DNA of 64,000 bases from Bugula neritina (Eukaryota; Bryozoa; Gymnolaemata; Cheilostomatida; Bugulidae): assembly GCA_964035545.1 (NCBI GenBank), contig OZ037767.1, positions 25,839,628-25,903,627 on the forward strand, read 5' to 3'. A program made the position numbers and the translations under genes. Below the pieces are notes generated by a model that saw only the letters and a list, made by a program, of their open reading frames with translations, was not told the DNA's origin and did no database searches. Shown here in pieces: positions 13,301 through 30,900 of this stretch; the first letter of the stretch is position 1; every line of letters starts with the position of its first letter.

Positions 13301-14261
13301 AGTCAGTGAATGGAGTCAGTGGATGGAGTCAGTGGGTGGAGTCAGTGGATGGAGTTAGTGGGCGGAGTTAGTGAATGGAGTCAGTGGGCAGAGTCAGTGG
13401 GCAGAGTTAGTGGGTGGAGCAGTAAGTTTGGTGCTGACCCAAGAGCTACTAGAACAAATGTTCAGCATTAGCAAACACACACTAAAAATAAGGTAACACG
13501 AGGTAACACAGGTATCTAAACATGCACATATAAGAGGACATACCAAACAGTTCCGGCTTCAAAGGTAGCTGCTGCTGAGCTGCAGAAATATACTTGAGTG
13601 CTATGTAGAACTGACTCCTCCCAAAGTACCCTAACCTAGATGCCCCGCAGAGGTCAGCTATCTACAAGTATACACCGCCTACATTGTATCCTCCAAGATC
13701 AGCATGTTTTGTTGGAGAATCTATCAACACTTTTTATAAAATACTATCAAATATATGCTACCTGAGTATAAAGGTGAAATGCACAGATAATGCGAAAACC
13801 TTTACCAGCTGAAGTCAATTCAACGTAATGTGACTCAGCCTGAGCAAAAGTTTAGATTGCTATAGTCTGAATTAAAATATCAACAAATATATAGTTGTAA
13901 GCCTAAACACACAATCCCGTCCCGGTGGAGTTTCTTCAAAAAATCTAATAAACCATGAGATTTCCCCTGAGAAGTTTATGAAGTATTTTAGGCTACAAAT
14001 TAAATTTTAACAAAAATCAACAAACTAAAGCTGGTCTATCTATGTTTAGTATAAAGAATGAAGTGTTGGACGCAGTAACCTACCACGCCCACCCAGGTCT
14101 ACCCTGGGAGAAACACCAACCTGTAGTGAGACATCTATGGGCAACCCGGATGAAGAGAACAACTCCCCAGCTACAATCTTTGGTATCTTTGTTGATTTGG
14201 CAAGGTCACATGTCTGAAACAGTTCTTCGTACAGCTGCTTCTCTGATTCATTCAACTCCAT
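6988..14261 (-). CDS. REPS1: REPS1-like RalBP1-associated EH-domain protein (complete, 14 exons)
   Basis: Exons, 5' to 3': 14261-14121, 13661-13544, 12737-12517, 12309-12202, 11182-11017, 10630-10427, 10287-10181, 9855-9577, 9338-9216, 8759-8672, 8291-8076, 7992-7833, 7745-7497, 7141-6988 (stop 6988-6990). All phases join into 777 codons; human REPS1 is of similar length. The first EH domain is residues ~1-85 ([20 protein letters not shown]). The second EH domain, about 270-370, has the EF-hand-like loop [13 protein letters not shown]. Proline-rich stretches, a DPF motif (NNDPF), NFADF and a C-terminal coiled coil ([15 protein letters not shown]) follow, all as in REPS1. The family links Ral/RalBP1 to clathrin endocytosis; EH domains bind NPF peptides. 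The first ATG follows an in-frame-compatible short leader; 5' UTR exons could lie further upstream. Compared with REPS2, the paralogue split cannot be resolved here. Confidence 0.93.
10309..10375. repeat. (TA)n microsatellite
   Basis: An uninterrupted TA run of about 67 bp lies in the intron just upstream (in gene orientation) of the 10287-10181 exon of the REPS1-like gene. Confidence 0.97.
13275..13425. repeat. GGAGTCAGTGGG-type minisatellite
   Basis: About 12 diverged copies of a 12- to 13-bp GGAGTCAGTGGR unit lie in a REPS1-like intron. This is a local GC-rich island in otherwise AT-rich sequence. Confidence 0.85.
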
Positions 14262-15917
14262 GATGAGGGGAGGTATACGCAGTCAGTGTACCATTGGAAA
14301 CCGAATCATTAGCCTGTAATAACATCAATAAAAACTCCATATGCAAAAATATACATCTTATCATTAAAAGTACCAGGACCAGGAAATGCAAAATATGATT
14401 GTCATACTTGCATGCAGTATTCAGATATAAGCTACACGTGATACATCCTGTTTCCTAATACTAAATCTCGAAACATGTTGACACTTTACAGCTATTCATC
14501 TCTAAATACCAGGTTGACATTTTTAAGTCTTTAATCCTTTAGAAAAATAGTATAATAATCAAATACAAATAAATTTTAGTAAAATTTAGACTCTCGATGC
14601 TACAATACTAACAGTTATACGTTAGTATCCGCGGGGAAGCTTAGCAAACTGAATTGAAATTTTATAAACTCTAATTCCTATATTTTATATCCGTTTATTA
14701 CTCAATTTTTCAGTAGAATATACTACACAATTTAAACTTAAAAGTTTAAACTTTCATCACAGCTCAGTGTTTAGGCTGTGCATAGCAGCAGCTAAAAACA
14801 TGCAATGAAAGTTAGTTATGACTAGAAAAGTTTTATAGTAACACTAAAGCCAACCAGAAATGTCATCTGCAAGCGATAGGAAATCCCGAAATAATTTAGC
14901 ACATGTCTTCACAAAATTCAGTCTTACACTTAGTTACTGTTTCCGCCTGGTGCTACTTCTGCTACTTACAATTTACTTTGAGTTTGTCTTTCAGTTTTAC
15001 TTTTACAGTTTTAGTGATTTAGCTTAGTTATTACTATTAGTTAAACTTAATGTTATACTTATACTGTTACTAATAGTAATACTAATAGTAATGGCAATAC
15101 TATTAAATTAGTAATGCTATTAATATTATATAGATAGCCATAAAAACATTGATGAGTAATTCATTATTATATTATAATTCAAATTTAAATTATTATTATA
15201 TTTATTGTATCAAATTATATTTATGTAATTTTAATTCATTTTCAATTGTACATACAAAACAAACATAGGTACCTTCCAAGCCACTAAGCTTCAGGTTTAA
15301 TTTGTGGCAAAAATAAACCCACTAATCATGCTATTGTAAAACGTTATAGAAGAGCTACAAGATAGTAATACTTATACTGAAATATAAATTTATAATTCAG
15401 TGGATCAGCGAGCAACTGTAATTTTAGTAATTTCACTGTGCAGCAACACCGGAAGCTAAAGTAAAAGTTGGGAAGACAATCTACGGATAAAGCTTCCTGA
15501 TTTCAGAGTTATCTATTTTTACTTATTCAATTTTGCATTTTAGCTTTATTCAATTATGCTACTAACAGAAGAGCAATTTAACAATACATTATCTATAATT
15601 TCCAAAGTGATACTAATATTTCATATGTATTGCAAAATTGAAACATTATTCATAACATTTTGCGTTAACGAAGTAGAATTATAACATGTCTATGACTTTA
15701 CAGCGATACAACTTAAGTCATCATTAGGAACGTAAGCTAAGTGTATCGATCTGCATCTTCTTTTCCCGGGAAAACACCAACCGAAGGTACTGTTTTGATT
15801 CATTGGATCAGTTTTATGCATTTGCGCATGAGTTTATCGCGGTGCTCTTGGTCCAGCGGGCAGAGAGTGAAAAAAGTTGTGCGATATTGAAAACAATACT
15901 ATTACTAGAAGTAGACA
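14262..15917. promoter_or_regulatory. Head-to-head intergenic region between REPS1-like and RBBP4
   Basis: REPS1 is transcribed leftwards and RBBP4 rightwards, with start codons 1.66 kb apart. This makes a divergent arrangement that may share promoter elements. The 150 bp before the RBBP4 ATG is less AT-rich. It contains the perfect 14-bp palindrome TTTTCCCGGGAAAA (15761-15774) and TTTGCGCATGAG (about 15821-15832). The rest is very AT-rich with short ATT/ACT runs. A non-coding first exon of REPS1 may lie here, but no donor could be fixed. Confidence 0.45.
15761..15774. promoter_or_regulatory. Perfect 14-bp GC-centred palindrome upstream of RBBP4
   Basis: TTTTCCCGGGAAAA stands about 145 bp before the RBBP4 ATG in AT-rich DNA. 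Its half-site resembles the TTTCCCG part of E2F sites, and the outer TTC...GAA resembles STAT-type palindromes. RBBP4 is an S-phase chromatin gene, so an E2F-type site would make sense; this is inference. Confidence 0.35.
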
Positions 15918-21439
<5,522 letters not shown>

Positions 21440-22818
21440 TTGGGCTAGTATGACATGTTGAACAGTGCAATGGCTACTCTTGGAGTTACTTCCTCAATGT
21501 TATACTATATCTTATTTATCTTTTCCAGTAAGCATGTGCCTCAATATGATCAGTAAGACTATGTATTGTACTGAGTTTATTACGTCTAGGGATACAGCAG
21601 TGAATGTTGTGATATTTGTACAGCCTTGTTATATAGTATCAAATAATACAGTTCTAGTAGTTGTATAAAATTTTCACATTGGTCATACATGAACCAATGT
21701 TTTATAATCATTATAAAAATATAATATCCAAATTAAAATCATTAGTAATCAGCAGTAACTGATTGTTACAACCTAGAATTAATCAATCAATATATGTACA
21801 CTTGTATATGATCAGAAAAAAATTACTGTAATATTAATCCTCCACTGTAGATGGGCAACACATTTTACTAACAAATAATAAGCTAATTATTTCAGCACAT
21901 TGTGTAGCTATTCATATAAATTAAATCATAAATATTTAGTCACAATAAGTGGTTTAACATGCAAAAAGGGTGTGCCAAATCAAAAAAAATAGAATGCCAA
22001 CATTTCATTGTTACTGCACAGTAAAAGCTAATGCAGAAAAGCAACAAAATTCTAACACTAGCTTACAAGGAGTGAGAAATACATCAGGTGATATGCAGAC
22101 ATACATAGAAATAATAGAACTAAAAATTTCCGGTTGAAATTTATAGAAGAGTTGAAAACTATACAAATAAATGTTCTAAACTGTTTAACAGCTAGTCCTT
22201 TAACAACATTTTCAAAGGGATGCAATGACAAGGCCGGTATGTACTAAATATACATAAGATATAGTTACAGGGAAAATAGAAGCAAGCTAAAACTTTGTGC
22301 ATCCCTAAATAAAGCAACTATGGTATGAAAGTAAGACGGGTTTCTGCAGATAGTAGCTTCAAAGCACATTCGACCCTAAAATAAAACACAGCAAATATTT
22401 GTAGTCCAAGCAACAGGCATGTGATGCTTCACTACAAACATTCATAGCCATATGCTAATTTCTTCAACAAACATGAGTCTGAGGGTTTTCAGGATAGAGC
22501 CTAAAGTATTTCACTGGAGTGCAAAGCCCGTGTAAATAAATTTGGCAAAACATTTGGGTTTAGCAACAAGTAGCCAATGATAGTGACAGAAAGGCAGACA
22601 CAACACTAACTATGCTACAACATCCATGCACATAGACAGCGGACGATTACATTTTAAAAGAGATAAATAAAATTGACAACTAAACTTTAAAACAATGTAA
22701 AGACCAAAAATGCATATTAAAATTTTACAGATGAAGACAAAAATATTAGATTTAGCTAACAGGCTGATATCATTTAACTTGTTTACCAACAATCAACCAA
22801 GCATGAGAACTAAAAATG
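21440..22818. other. Convergent 3' flanks of RBBP4 and the TAB-like gene
   Basis: No gene is seen. This AT-rich stretch holds the 3' UTR of RBBP4 (plus strand) and that of the TAB-like gene (minus strand). No convincing canonical poly(A) hexamer could be placed for either gene. Confidence 0.5.
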
Positions 22819-25800
22819 TCACCCAAGATGGGCATGACAGAAGCAGCTCGACTGGTGCTTGCAAGTTGAAATTTTGACTGGCTGCTTGGTAGAGCTGGCG
22901 TTACCTGGGCGACTGGTTGTCTGTCTTGGTGTCTGACATATCTCACAAGTAGCTATCAGAGGGTGGTTAAGAAAAGTACATCTACTGCAAGACCACTCTT
23001 CATCTTCAGCTACCCGAGACGGAGAACGGCGTGGGGGTACAGGGGGAGGCACCCGAGCTACAAATACACTCATATTAGTTAAACTAACATACTAAATCAC
23101 AGATCCTCATGCAAGGCTAATGCTGGAGTTATGAAAGACAGGTTAGTTTAATAACTGATGATTTTCTTTCTTCAAATTTAAAACATGACAAGAATTCCCT
23201 AAGCATATGGTAGCCTTCTCTCTAACATATTGCATTTTTCTCCCTTCAAGATCTAAATGCAGCAGTGAAACTAAAACAGGTAGTATGATTTCATGGTCCG
23301 ATGAGGTTTCGTTTCTCTCTGGCTTGCAAAAATTCATTTCCAAATAAAAAGTTGCAGAGAAGCGAGTAAAATCAAATCTGAGGCACTGGAATTGTGACTA
23401 GCATGAAACTTGAATACTAACTTGGTCTAAGGGGAGCAGCTGGTGTATTGTTGATCATAGGATCGTTAGGGTTATAGATTGGTATGGGTTGCCGGGTTAT
23501 GGAACTCTGTGGAACAGGTGGTGGTGGTGGTGGCTGTAGTGGAAGGTAACCGTGGATGGGTCCTCTAACTTGGGCTACAAAGACAAGAGAAGAACTAAAC
23601 ACAGACTAAAATACTAACACTAAGTGTTGATTGAGTAGAAATTTACAGATTTTGGATTAATCTACTCTAAAACGATGATAAAATTTACTTCTGGGTACTA
23701 GCAAGCTAAACTACTTCAACATTTGCCAGCAATGACTGATAAGGCCAATAATTTAGGGCACACACTGAGGTAACATTAGACTGCAGACAAATTATTCTCA
23801 ACTGGTAAAAAAATTGTACCTATACAGAAATTGGAATTTTACTAAAAGTTATGTTTTTGTTCAAATGATAGCAAAAGCCTTGCGAGTTGGAAACATAACA
23901 TAGCAAAGATATAGTGCATATATAGTGCAATTGATACAATATGCGAGCAAGTTTTTATAAAGAAGACAACTCTGAAACACACTCTACTAGAGAACATACG
24001 GTTTGGAAGTCTTTGTGTCAGTCTCTGAATGTCGGAGGCCAGCCGTTTATTCTCGTTTGTCATGTTGGTGACCCCCTTCTCCTGTAACGTAGGCATTACG
24101 TGTTTTACACTGACATGGCTGGCTTACAGTTAGCAGCAGGTGAATATGACAGAGAGTCAAATTGATGAATTAAGAGGTATGTTTGAGAAACGGTTGAGCT
24201 ACAACCTAACAGTGTATGAAATCAGGTATACTAATGTACTGTCAGCAGTCTTGGTTTCTAGTTACTACCTGGAATTTCAGGTGGAAAATTTAATTCCAGG
24301 TAAATCTAGCCAGGTGAGAGTCACACTAAATAGAAAATTCAGACAGGTAAAATGTGAAGAAATGAACACTCATTTTATTCCACCTGATCCTGACCAAATT
24401 TGTAGTTTTAAAATTGCCATTCCTATCTCGCGAAAAAAATGATAATAGAAAAAAAAATACAATTAAAAAAAATTATCAGTAAGCTAATTGTGAACGTACA
24501 AAAATCAAAACAGTAGACTTGGTACCCCAAGCAGACTACAAAGTGAGATTAAGAATACTTTTGGGAGCGCAACTTGGTAAGATGGCATCTCGAGGAAAAT
24601 CAAGTCATGAAATGATTTAGCTACTTGAGTATGAGAGTTAGTGACTTGAATGCACGGTAATAGAAGCTAAGCAACTAATAAGACCACACAATGCTAAAAC
24701 ATAGCAATATTAAATTGTTAGTTATAACAAGTACAGTGTGACCTTTTCATTAAATTAAAAATTACCATAACATAAAAGTGACTATGATTGAGATTAAAGT
24801 ATCTAATGGCAAGATTTTGATTTAATTATGCTATTGTACAAGCTACAAAGAGAGGACAACTTATACACTTTTGTTCAAATTTAAAGTTGAAGACAGATGA
24901 AATATACGAATATAATTGTATACCATTTCACTATCCACTCCTTCATTCGTTTTTCTCTCCTCTTCCAACAGCTTTAAAAGACCTTCCTCTTCCTCCTTTA
25001 TTTTTGTGATTTCAGTCTCCTCCTGAGCACAAGCGTGGAGAAGACGATTCTTTCTATCCTGTTGATATCCCAGGATGTTTGCTACAAACATACACAAAGT
25101 TATAATAGCAGTACTGTGTATTAAATACAACGATCCCTCCATATCTTACTAAGCTGTGGGTGCGAAACCTCAATTTGTGACATAGTAGATCTGTTAGATT
25201 CGGCAATTTTGTCCCGATACACATACATAGGCCACAAAACGGGGTGCAAGCCCTTCTTGCGACCTATGGAATTTCGTGAGATATGGAGGGAACACTGTAC
25301 AATAATGAAATGATAAACTTATTTTCCATATAACTATAGCACATGATTGACCTGGGCATGTGTTACTATCAGAAAGTAATCTTCGACATAAATTTGATTA
25401 ACTGAAACTCTCTCTATAGTTAGAAAAAGTGCAAACACACATTTGTACAATTTAGTTTCGAACATAGTTATGAACAAAAGATGGTTAGTAACAGAGAAAA
25501 TAAAAAAGAACACAACCCAACACTTTAACAAGTTATATTTTGTAGTTCAGAAACCGTTATTGGCGAAGTTCCAACTAAGTTCTGTATCTACTTGGCTACA
25601 GAGGTCAATAGAGTTGACTGATAAAATAGAGAATGGTGTGGCTACTGACATACATTTTTTAACTGAATTTTTTGCTCTCAAATTAGCAGGCTATAATCAA
25701 TTGATAACATCATTTGATCATATAAAATATTGTTTGGTATTCCCAATTACTTGTGAACAATTGTAATCAGCATTGCTTTTGTTCTGCTTTCTCACCTTTT

Positions 25801-27990
25801 AAAATCACACCATGACAATTTCATCAGCTAACAAAGAAGGGACAAGCTTTACAGTTTGCACTATTCCTTGTCTAATTGCAGCAACACAGCATTCCAAGTT
25901 GCTCAATATTTACTATCATACAAAATCGGATCTGCCATGCAGTGGCTGGTTGCATAGTAGTTTCTTGGGGTGCGACAATAACATTCCAAGACTGATTTAT
26001 AGTTAATAATTAATAATTGGCCACATATTTGAGCAACAATTAGATAACATTTTTACACTATTGGTTACTATAGTCAACCCAACAACCCAGTCAAAGAAGT
26101 ACGTGATTTTAGTGCTTAGAACGGAGAGTAATTCCCAATGTATATGAAAATAAAAAGGAAATACATTTACTCTAGAGTTGCCTGAAGCCTTAACCAATCC
26201 TGACTGCTGTAACAATGCCTGGTGTTGATTACTACTTTCTTTACATTGACATTGACTATTGGCTGTGTTTTGCCCATTTACTAACACGCCATAGATAAGA
26301 CCTACGATATGGTAGCCTGACAAATTAATATTAACATATGCATTGTACTCTCATTATATTTGCATGAAGAGTTTAGAAACTATTATACAAACAAATATCT
26401 TCCGTTTGGTTTGTCTACTGAACAAGGAAAATTAAGCTAGCAGCTCATCAGACTATGAGTCAGGTTATCGGAAGTTCCAACGGGCTTGATTGAAATAGTG
26501 CTATAATGACTAATCCTCAGCACACAAGACTGAGTTCCACAAACACTGTTACATAGAACAGTCTTGGCCCATTCTCCTTAGTAATATTAAGATGACACCC
26601 AACACCAAAGGTGTTTAATCTTGCATATGACACAAACCTAAAGTAATAAACCTGTCCAACTACCTTCGTGGAGTTATTTCTATGCACATAGCTAATAATA
26701 TTGTATTAGGCTGTATAGAAACTGTTGGAGCATCACTAGTGTATGTACTTCCTCAATACTGACTGATAAACAGCACATGTAAAGGAAAGTGCTCAGCAAA
26801 CCACAAACTTTCTATCTATGTCACGAGTGGGTAGTGCTAAAAATAGTTACTGGTGTTTTGGTTAAAAACTTGAAATGTAAAGTAGTCCTAAACAGAAACA
26901 CTTAAATTTGAGTCCAGAAATATAGAAAACTTGAAACAGATAGTAACTCACCTTCTTCTGGACTGGGTGTTGGTACTGGAGCGGGTGTTACTGCTTGAGC
27001 AGGGGGTAAACTATGGTAAGGGTCATGAGCCCTAGTATAACTAGTAGGAGTCAGGTAATGCGGCTGTGGCATAGCAGAATGATGAGAGTAAGTTATAGGG
27101 TGGCCGATAACTATTTGTGGAGTGCTAGGTTCTGGCTGGTAGTGGCCAGATGTGTCCCCTGTGTCTACAGTCAAGTTCTGGTTCAATGGTGTGGGGGCGG
27201 ATGTACGCTGAGCAACCACTGGTCTGCCCTGGAAGTACTGAGGGTTACCACATGTTGGCGGTGAGACGTGAGCGGGCCACTGCATGTGCATGCCCGTAGG
27301 CCAGGGGGGTGACGTGTGACCGTGCTGCCGGTTGGGGGGTGTGTGGTACCCGCTGTCGTTGCTGAGCGCCTGTGGTGGTATCTCCGCCAGAGTGTGACTG
27401 TGTCGTAGCTGACTCACCACTGGTGCTGCCACATTGTCAATGCTGCCAGTTTTTGTAAGAATATTAGGCTCACTGTATCTATGTAAGGGATCTACTACTG
27501 GAGGATGGTGAGGGGCAGAATTGGAGAAGGCTGGTGATGCGTGACCCCCTCCCCGTAGTAAACTAGTGTTGAATGAATTACTCCTATGACGCAACTCATC
27601 CGACAGGCCAGACACAAATGGACCAAACTCGGAGGTGGAACTGTTAGAATCTGGTATTAATAGCTGGTCGGTTCGACCTCGTGTATCTACAGGTACATTT
27701 GTTAGCTCATCTATTGGATGTCCTTGTAACAATGCTCCTTCTCTTACTAGGCCAGGATTTGGTGCAGTATTCATACCCTCAGCTAGACAGCGACTGTCAA
27801 CACCTGACTGACTATCAGATGTGTGACGAGGACTGCTGCTTGGTGAGTGTGACAAAGCTGTCTGCTCCTGTGACTGATGAGGCGTGCCAACAGCGGCACT
27901 GTGTTGATCAGTATCCTGTACTATAGTTACAATCTCAGGGATGTAGAAGGAGTTTGCCTTAGATCTTTGTAAGCCGCCAACACTGGGCAT
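22819..27990 (-). CDS. TAB2/TAB3-like TAK1-binding adaptor with C-terminal NZF finger (6 coding exons)
   Basis: Exons, 5' to 3': 27990-26952, 26316-26171, 25058-24924, 24081-24000, 23574-23422, 23057-22819 (stop 22819-22821). Phases join to 597 aa. Residues ~1-346 are low-complexity Ser/Pro/His/Gln-rich. A coiled coil follows (QALLQQ..., then KIKEEEEGLLKLLEEER and TNENKRLASDIQRL), matching the TAB2/3 segment that binds TAK1. A proline-rich linker precedes an NZF zinc finger (WSCSRCTFLNHPLIATCEICQTPR). This has the four Cys and the TF dipeptide used by TAB2/3 to bind K63-linked ubiquitin. The role would be recruitment of TAK1 to ubiquitin chains in NF-kB/JNK signalling. Oddities: no N-terminal CUE domain is found, and the frame just above the ATG has a stop. 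There is also a ~20-residue Cys/His-rich extension after the finger. Coiled coil plus NZF together make the family call fairly firm. Confidence 0.82.
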
Positions 27991-30900
27991 AGCTCTCCCA
28001 AATCAATATCTATAAAATATTTAATAGGATGCATTGGTACAAGTCAATATAATACTAAGTATTCAAAATTCTTTTATTAAAGTATATTTCATATATCAAG
28101 TGAATATAAGTTGATCTGCTACAACTGCGGAGAACACTTGAGCAATGTAAAGGGATATAGCCAGGGTAAGGGCTTCCATTGCAAACATTGCTTTAGCAGT
28201 AAAACTAATAACTGACTGGACAAAACTAACAAAACTAATAAAATTCTACCTCAATAGATTGAACAAGAAAATACGTTCATTTTGCGAAAAATAACAAATC
28301 TTCAAACAAGTAGATGAAGTTATTACATATGAAAGCAATTAATATTCTTTCACACAAACTAAACTAAATCTCTTTCATCAGCTGCTTCAACTCTGAGAGC
28401 TGGGAATAGTTTTTTACCAACATTGATTAAATTCAAATTATAAATTTATTGAAGGAAAGCCTAGAATAAAACTTGGCAGCTTCAACCAAAAAGTTTAAAT
28501 CATGCCACTACTTTATAAAAGATACTTATGATTATAATCATATTGAGTATCAGACTCCAAACATATGAATAAGATTTTTGGTGTTATAATTCTTTACTTA
28601 TAACCATTATTCGTAGCTTTCAATCAATGAATAAATTCAATTCCAAAATAAAAATGATAACTATGATTTCAAATATGAGAAGGTTACAACACATTGAAGT
28701 TTAATGCCAAAAGACTAAGAGCAAAAACTGAAAATGTTGTTCATAATTACAATAAACTTAAAGATAAAAACAGGCATTTCAAATTGCTTTAAGTTTATTA
28801 ATAATTTTATTAATAACATTGTTATAGGTAAAACACTGATAGGTGATAAAGGTGATAATATCAACAAATTAAAATCACCAATTAATGTTATTTTTTCTTA
28901 ACCCCAAGTTCAAACTGAAGTTTAGTTTGGTTTAATCGAATTAAGTTTGAAAACATAACAGAGCTAGACATTCATATTCATCTCACTTTATGTGTATTGT
29001 TACCTCTATTATCACATTCACAGTCAGTGTCACTGTGATGGTCGGTTTAAAAATCAATAAGTTACTCTTACCATCACTTTTTTAGTAGTGTAATTATAAG
29101 TTTAGTATTTTCATAATTAATCAGTTATACTTATAGTTATAGAAATAGACTAAGTATAATACTAATTGCCTAATATTAATAATAGTAGACGTAGTAGTAG
29201 TACTGAGCACAATTTTCTAACAAATTACTGATTAGACTAACCCAATGCCAAAGCCTAGTTTTTCATAATTAAAATCAAAGTCAATGGCCAAGTCTATGGC
29301 TAATGATTATTATAATTATTAATTATGATTAGTATCACTATGACTATGAGTATCACTCAGTATGACTATTACTATTAGTATTACTATTAGTTAGATTTTG
29401 CTTTAGTGATACCATTAGTATTAGTATTACTACTACTACTAGTAATACTAATAGAATTACAATAGTAATAGTAATACTAATAGTAGTACTATTAACTTTA
29501 GGTATTATTATTACTATTAGTATTATAATTATTAAGTTTAACTCTAAGACTAACAGCCCAACAGTAACTCCAACTCTAAGCCTAAGGCTCAACTTCATAC
29601 CGCATACGAGTTTCAGTTTGACGTCCACCATCAGATTCGGTCACGACCCTAACTAAGAAAAGCTCTAACTTTTTTCAATTGTGATTGAACTTAGTTTTGC
29701 AAAATAAAAACAAACACTTTCTTATACCAAATGTAAACGTCCACTGGTATAAAACTTTCAATGTTCCAAGTCACAAAACTTGAAAAGTTTCTCATCAGAT
29801 GTTTTAACCGTGTGTTTACATCTTATTTATGCAAGGTTAGCGGGGGTTATGTGTAGCTCCCTTATTTTTATGTCAACTTAGCTTGTTTTATTGCGCATGC
29901 CCAAAACCTGTTTCCTCACTTGGATTTATTATTATTATTGTCGCTCATTTCAAGTGGGGTAACTCTATTGTGTAAACTCTTGTGCAAACAGTTTTAAGGT
30001 TTAATTAGTAATTTATTGTAGCTTCTTTAGCAAAAAGTTTAAAAAAAAAACAAAAACATTACAAATAAAAAATGGTCAAATACGAAAGGCAGATGCAGTG
30101 ACAAGAATATAATCTTATAAGCAGCTTCAAGTTGAGGGTGACTGAGTGCAGTAGTTTCCGGTTCTCAATTTTATAATAGAAGTTTATATGATCCCCCAAT
30201 TCTAAACTCAAGAACTTCAAATTATTGCACTCATTCACTCTCAACTCGAAGCTGCTTATAAAATAATATGCAGTAAACAAAACATTGAGAAAAACTTGTG
30301 TTCTAGATTAGATTTTCAAAATGCGCCCCATGCCAAAGTCTTAAAGGAAAGCCAAAGAACTTAGTTTAGGAAACTTGCAAATCGCTTGAAACAGCACCAA
30401 GTTAAAATGATGGAGTTTAGCAGTACGAAGGTTTCGAGTTGAAATTTGGCGTTGAGACAACGATGCGTATACAAACTCCCGACTCTGTGCTGCTTCTACT
30501 CCTAGCAGTTTTCTCCACTACTGCAATAGTATGTGTATGTGAGCATCAGTATGAATGTTTACTTTTATCCACAAATATAACAAAAATCGGAATATGTAAA
30601 GAATATACAAAAATTCAGGCTAGGTATAGACTTGCTACTAAATGTGGCGTGCTAAATAGAAATCTAAAGTTAAACTGAAACAAGGACCTGGACTGAGTCT
30701 GGGGGAAAGTGAGACTGAGACTGAGAGTCAGACTGATACTCATACTGATAGTCATACTCAAACTGATACTGATAGTGATACTCACTCTAGCTGTAAGTAT
30801 AAGTGTAACTGTGTAAGTCTCAAATTGTGAGTGTGACTCAGAATTTTTAGCTGAGTGATTTGCTTAAAGTCGAAAACCCTGGTTTTTGGCGCTGATTACA

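Noticed and set aside
27013-27926. Plus-strand frames over the first TAB-like exon
   Set aside because: The minus strand carries the long, uninterrupted, phase-consistent frame; the plus frames are shadows.
29353-29631. Minus-strand Ile/Val/Thr-rich frame
   Set aside because: It comes from ATT/ACT trinucleotide-rich sequence and has no domain or splice support.
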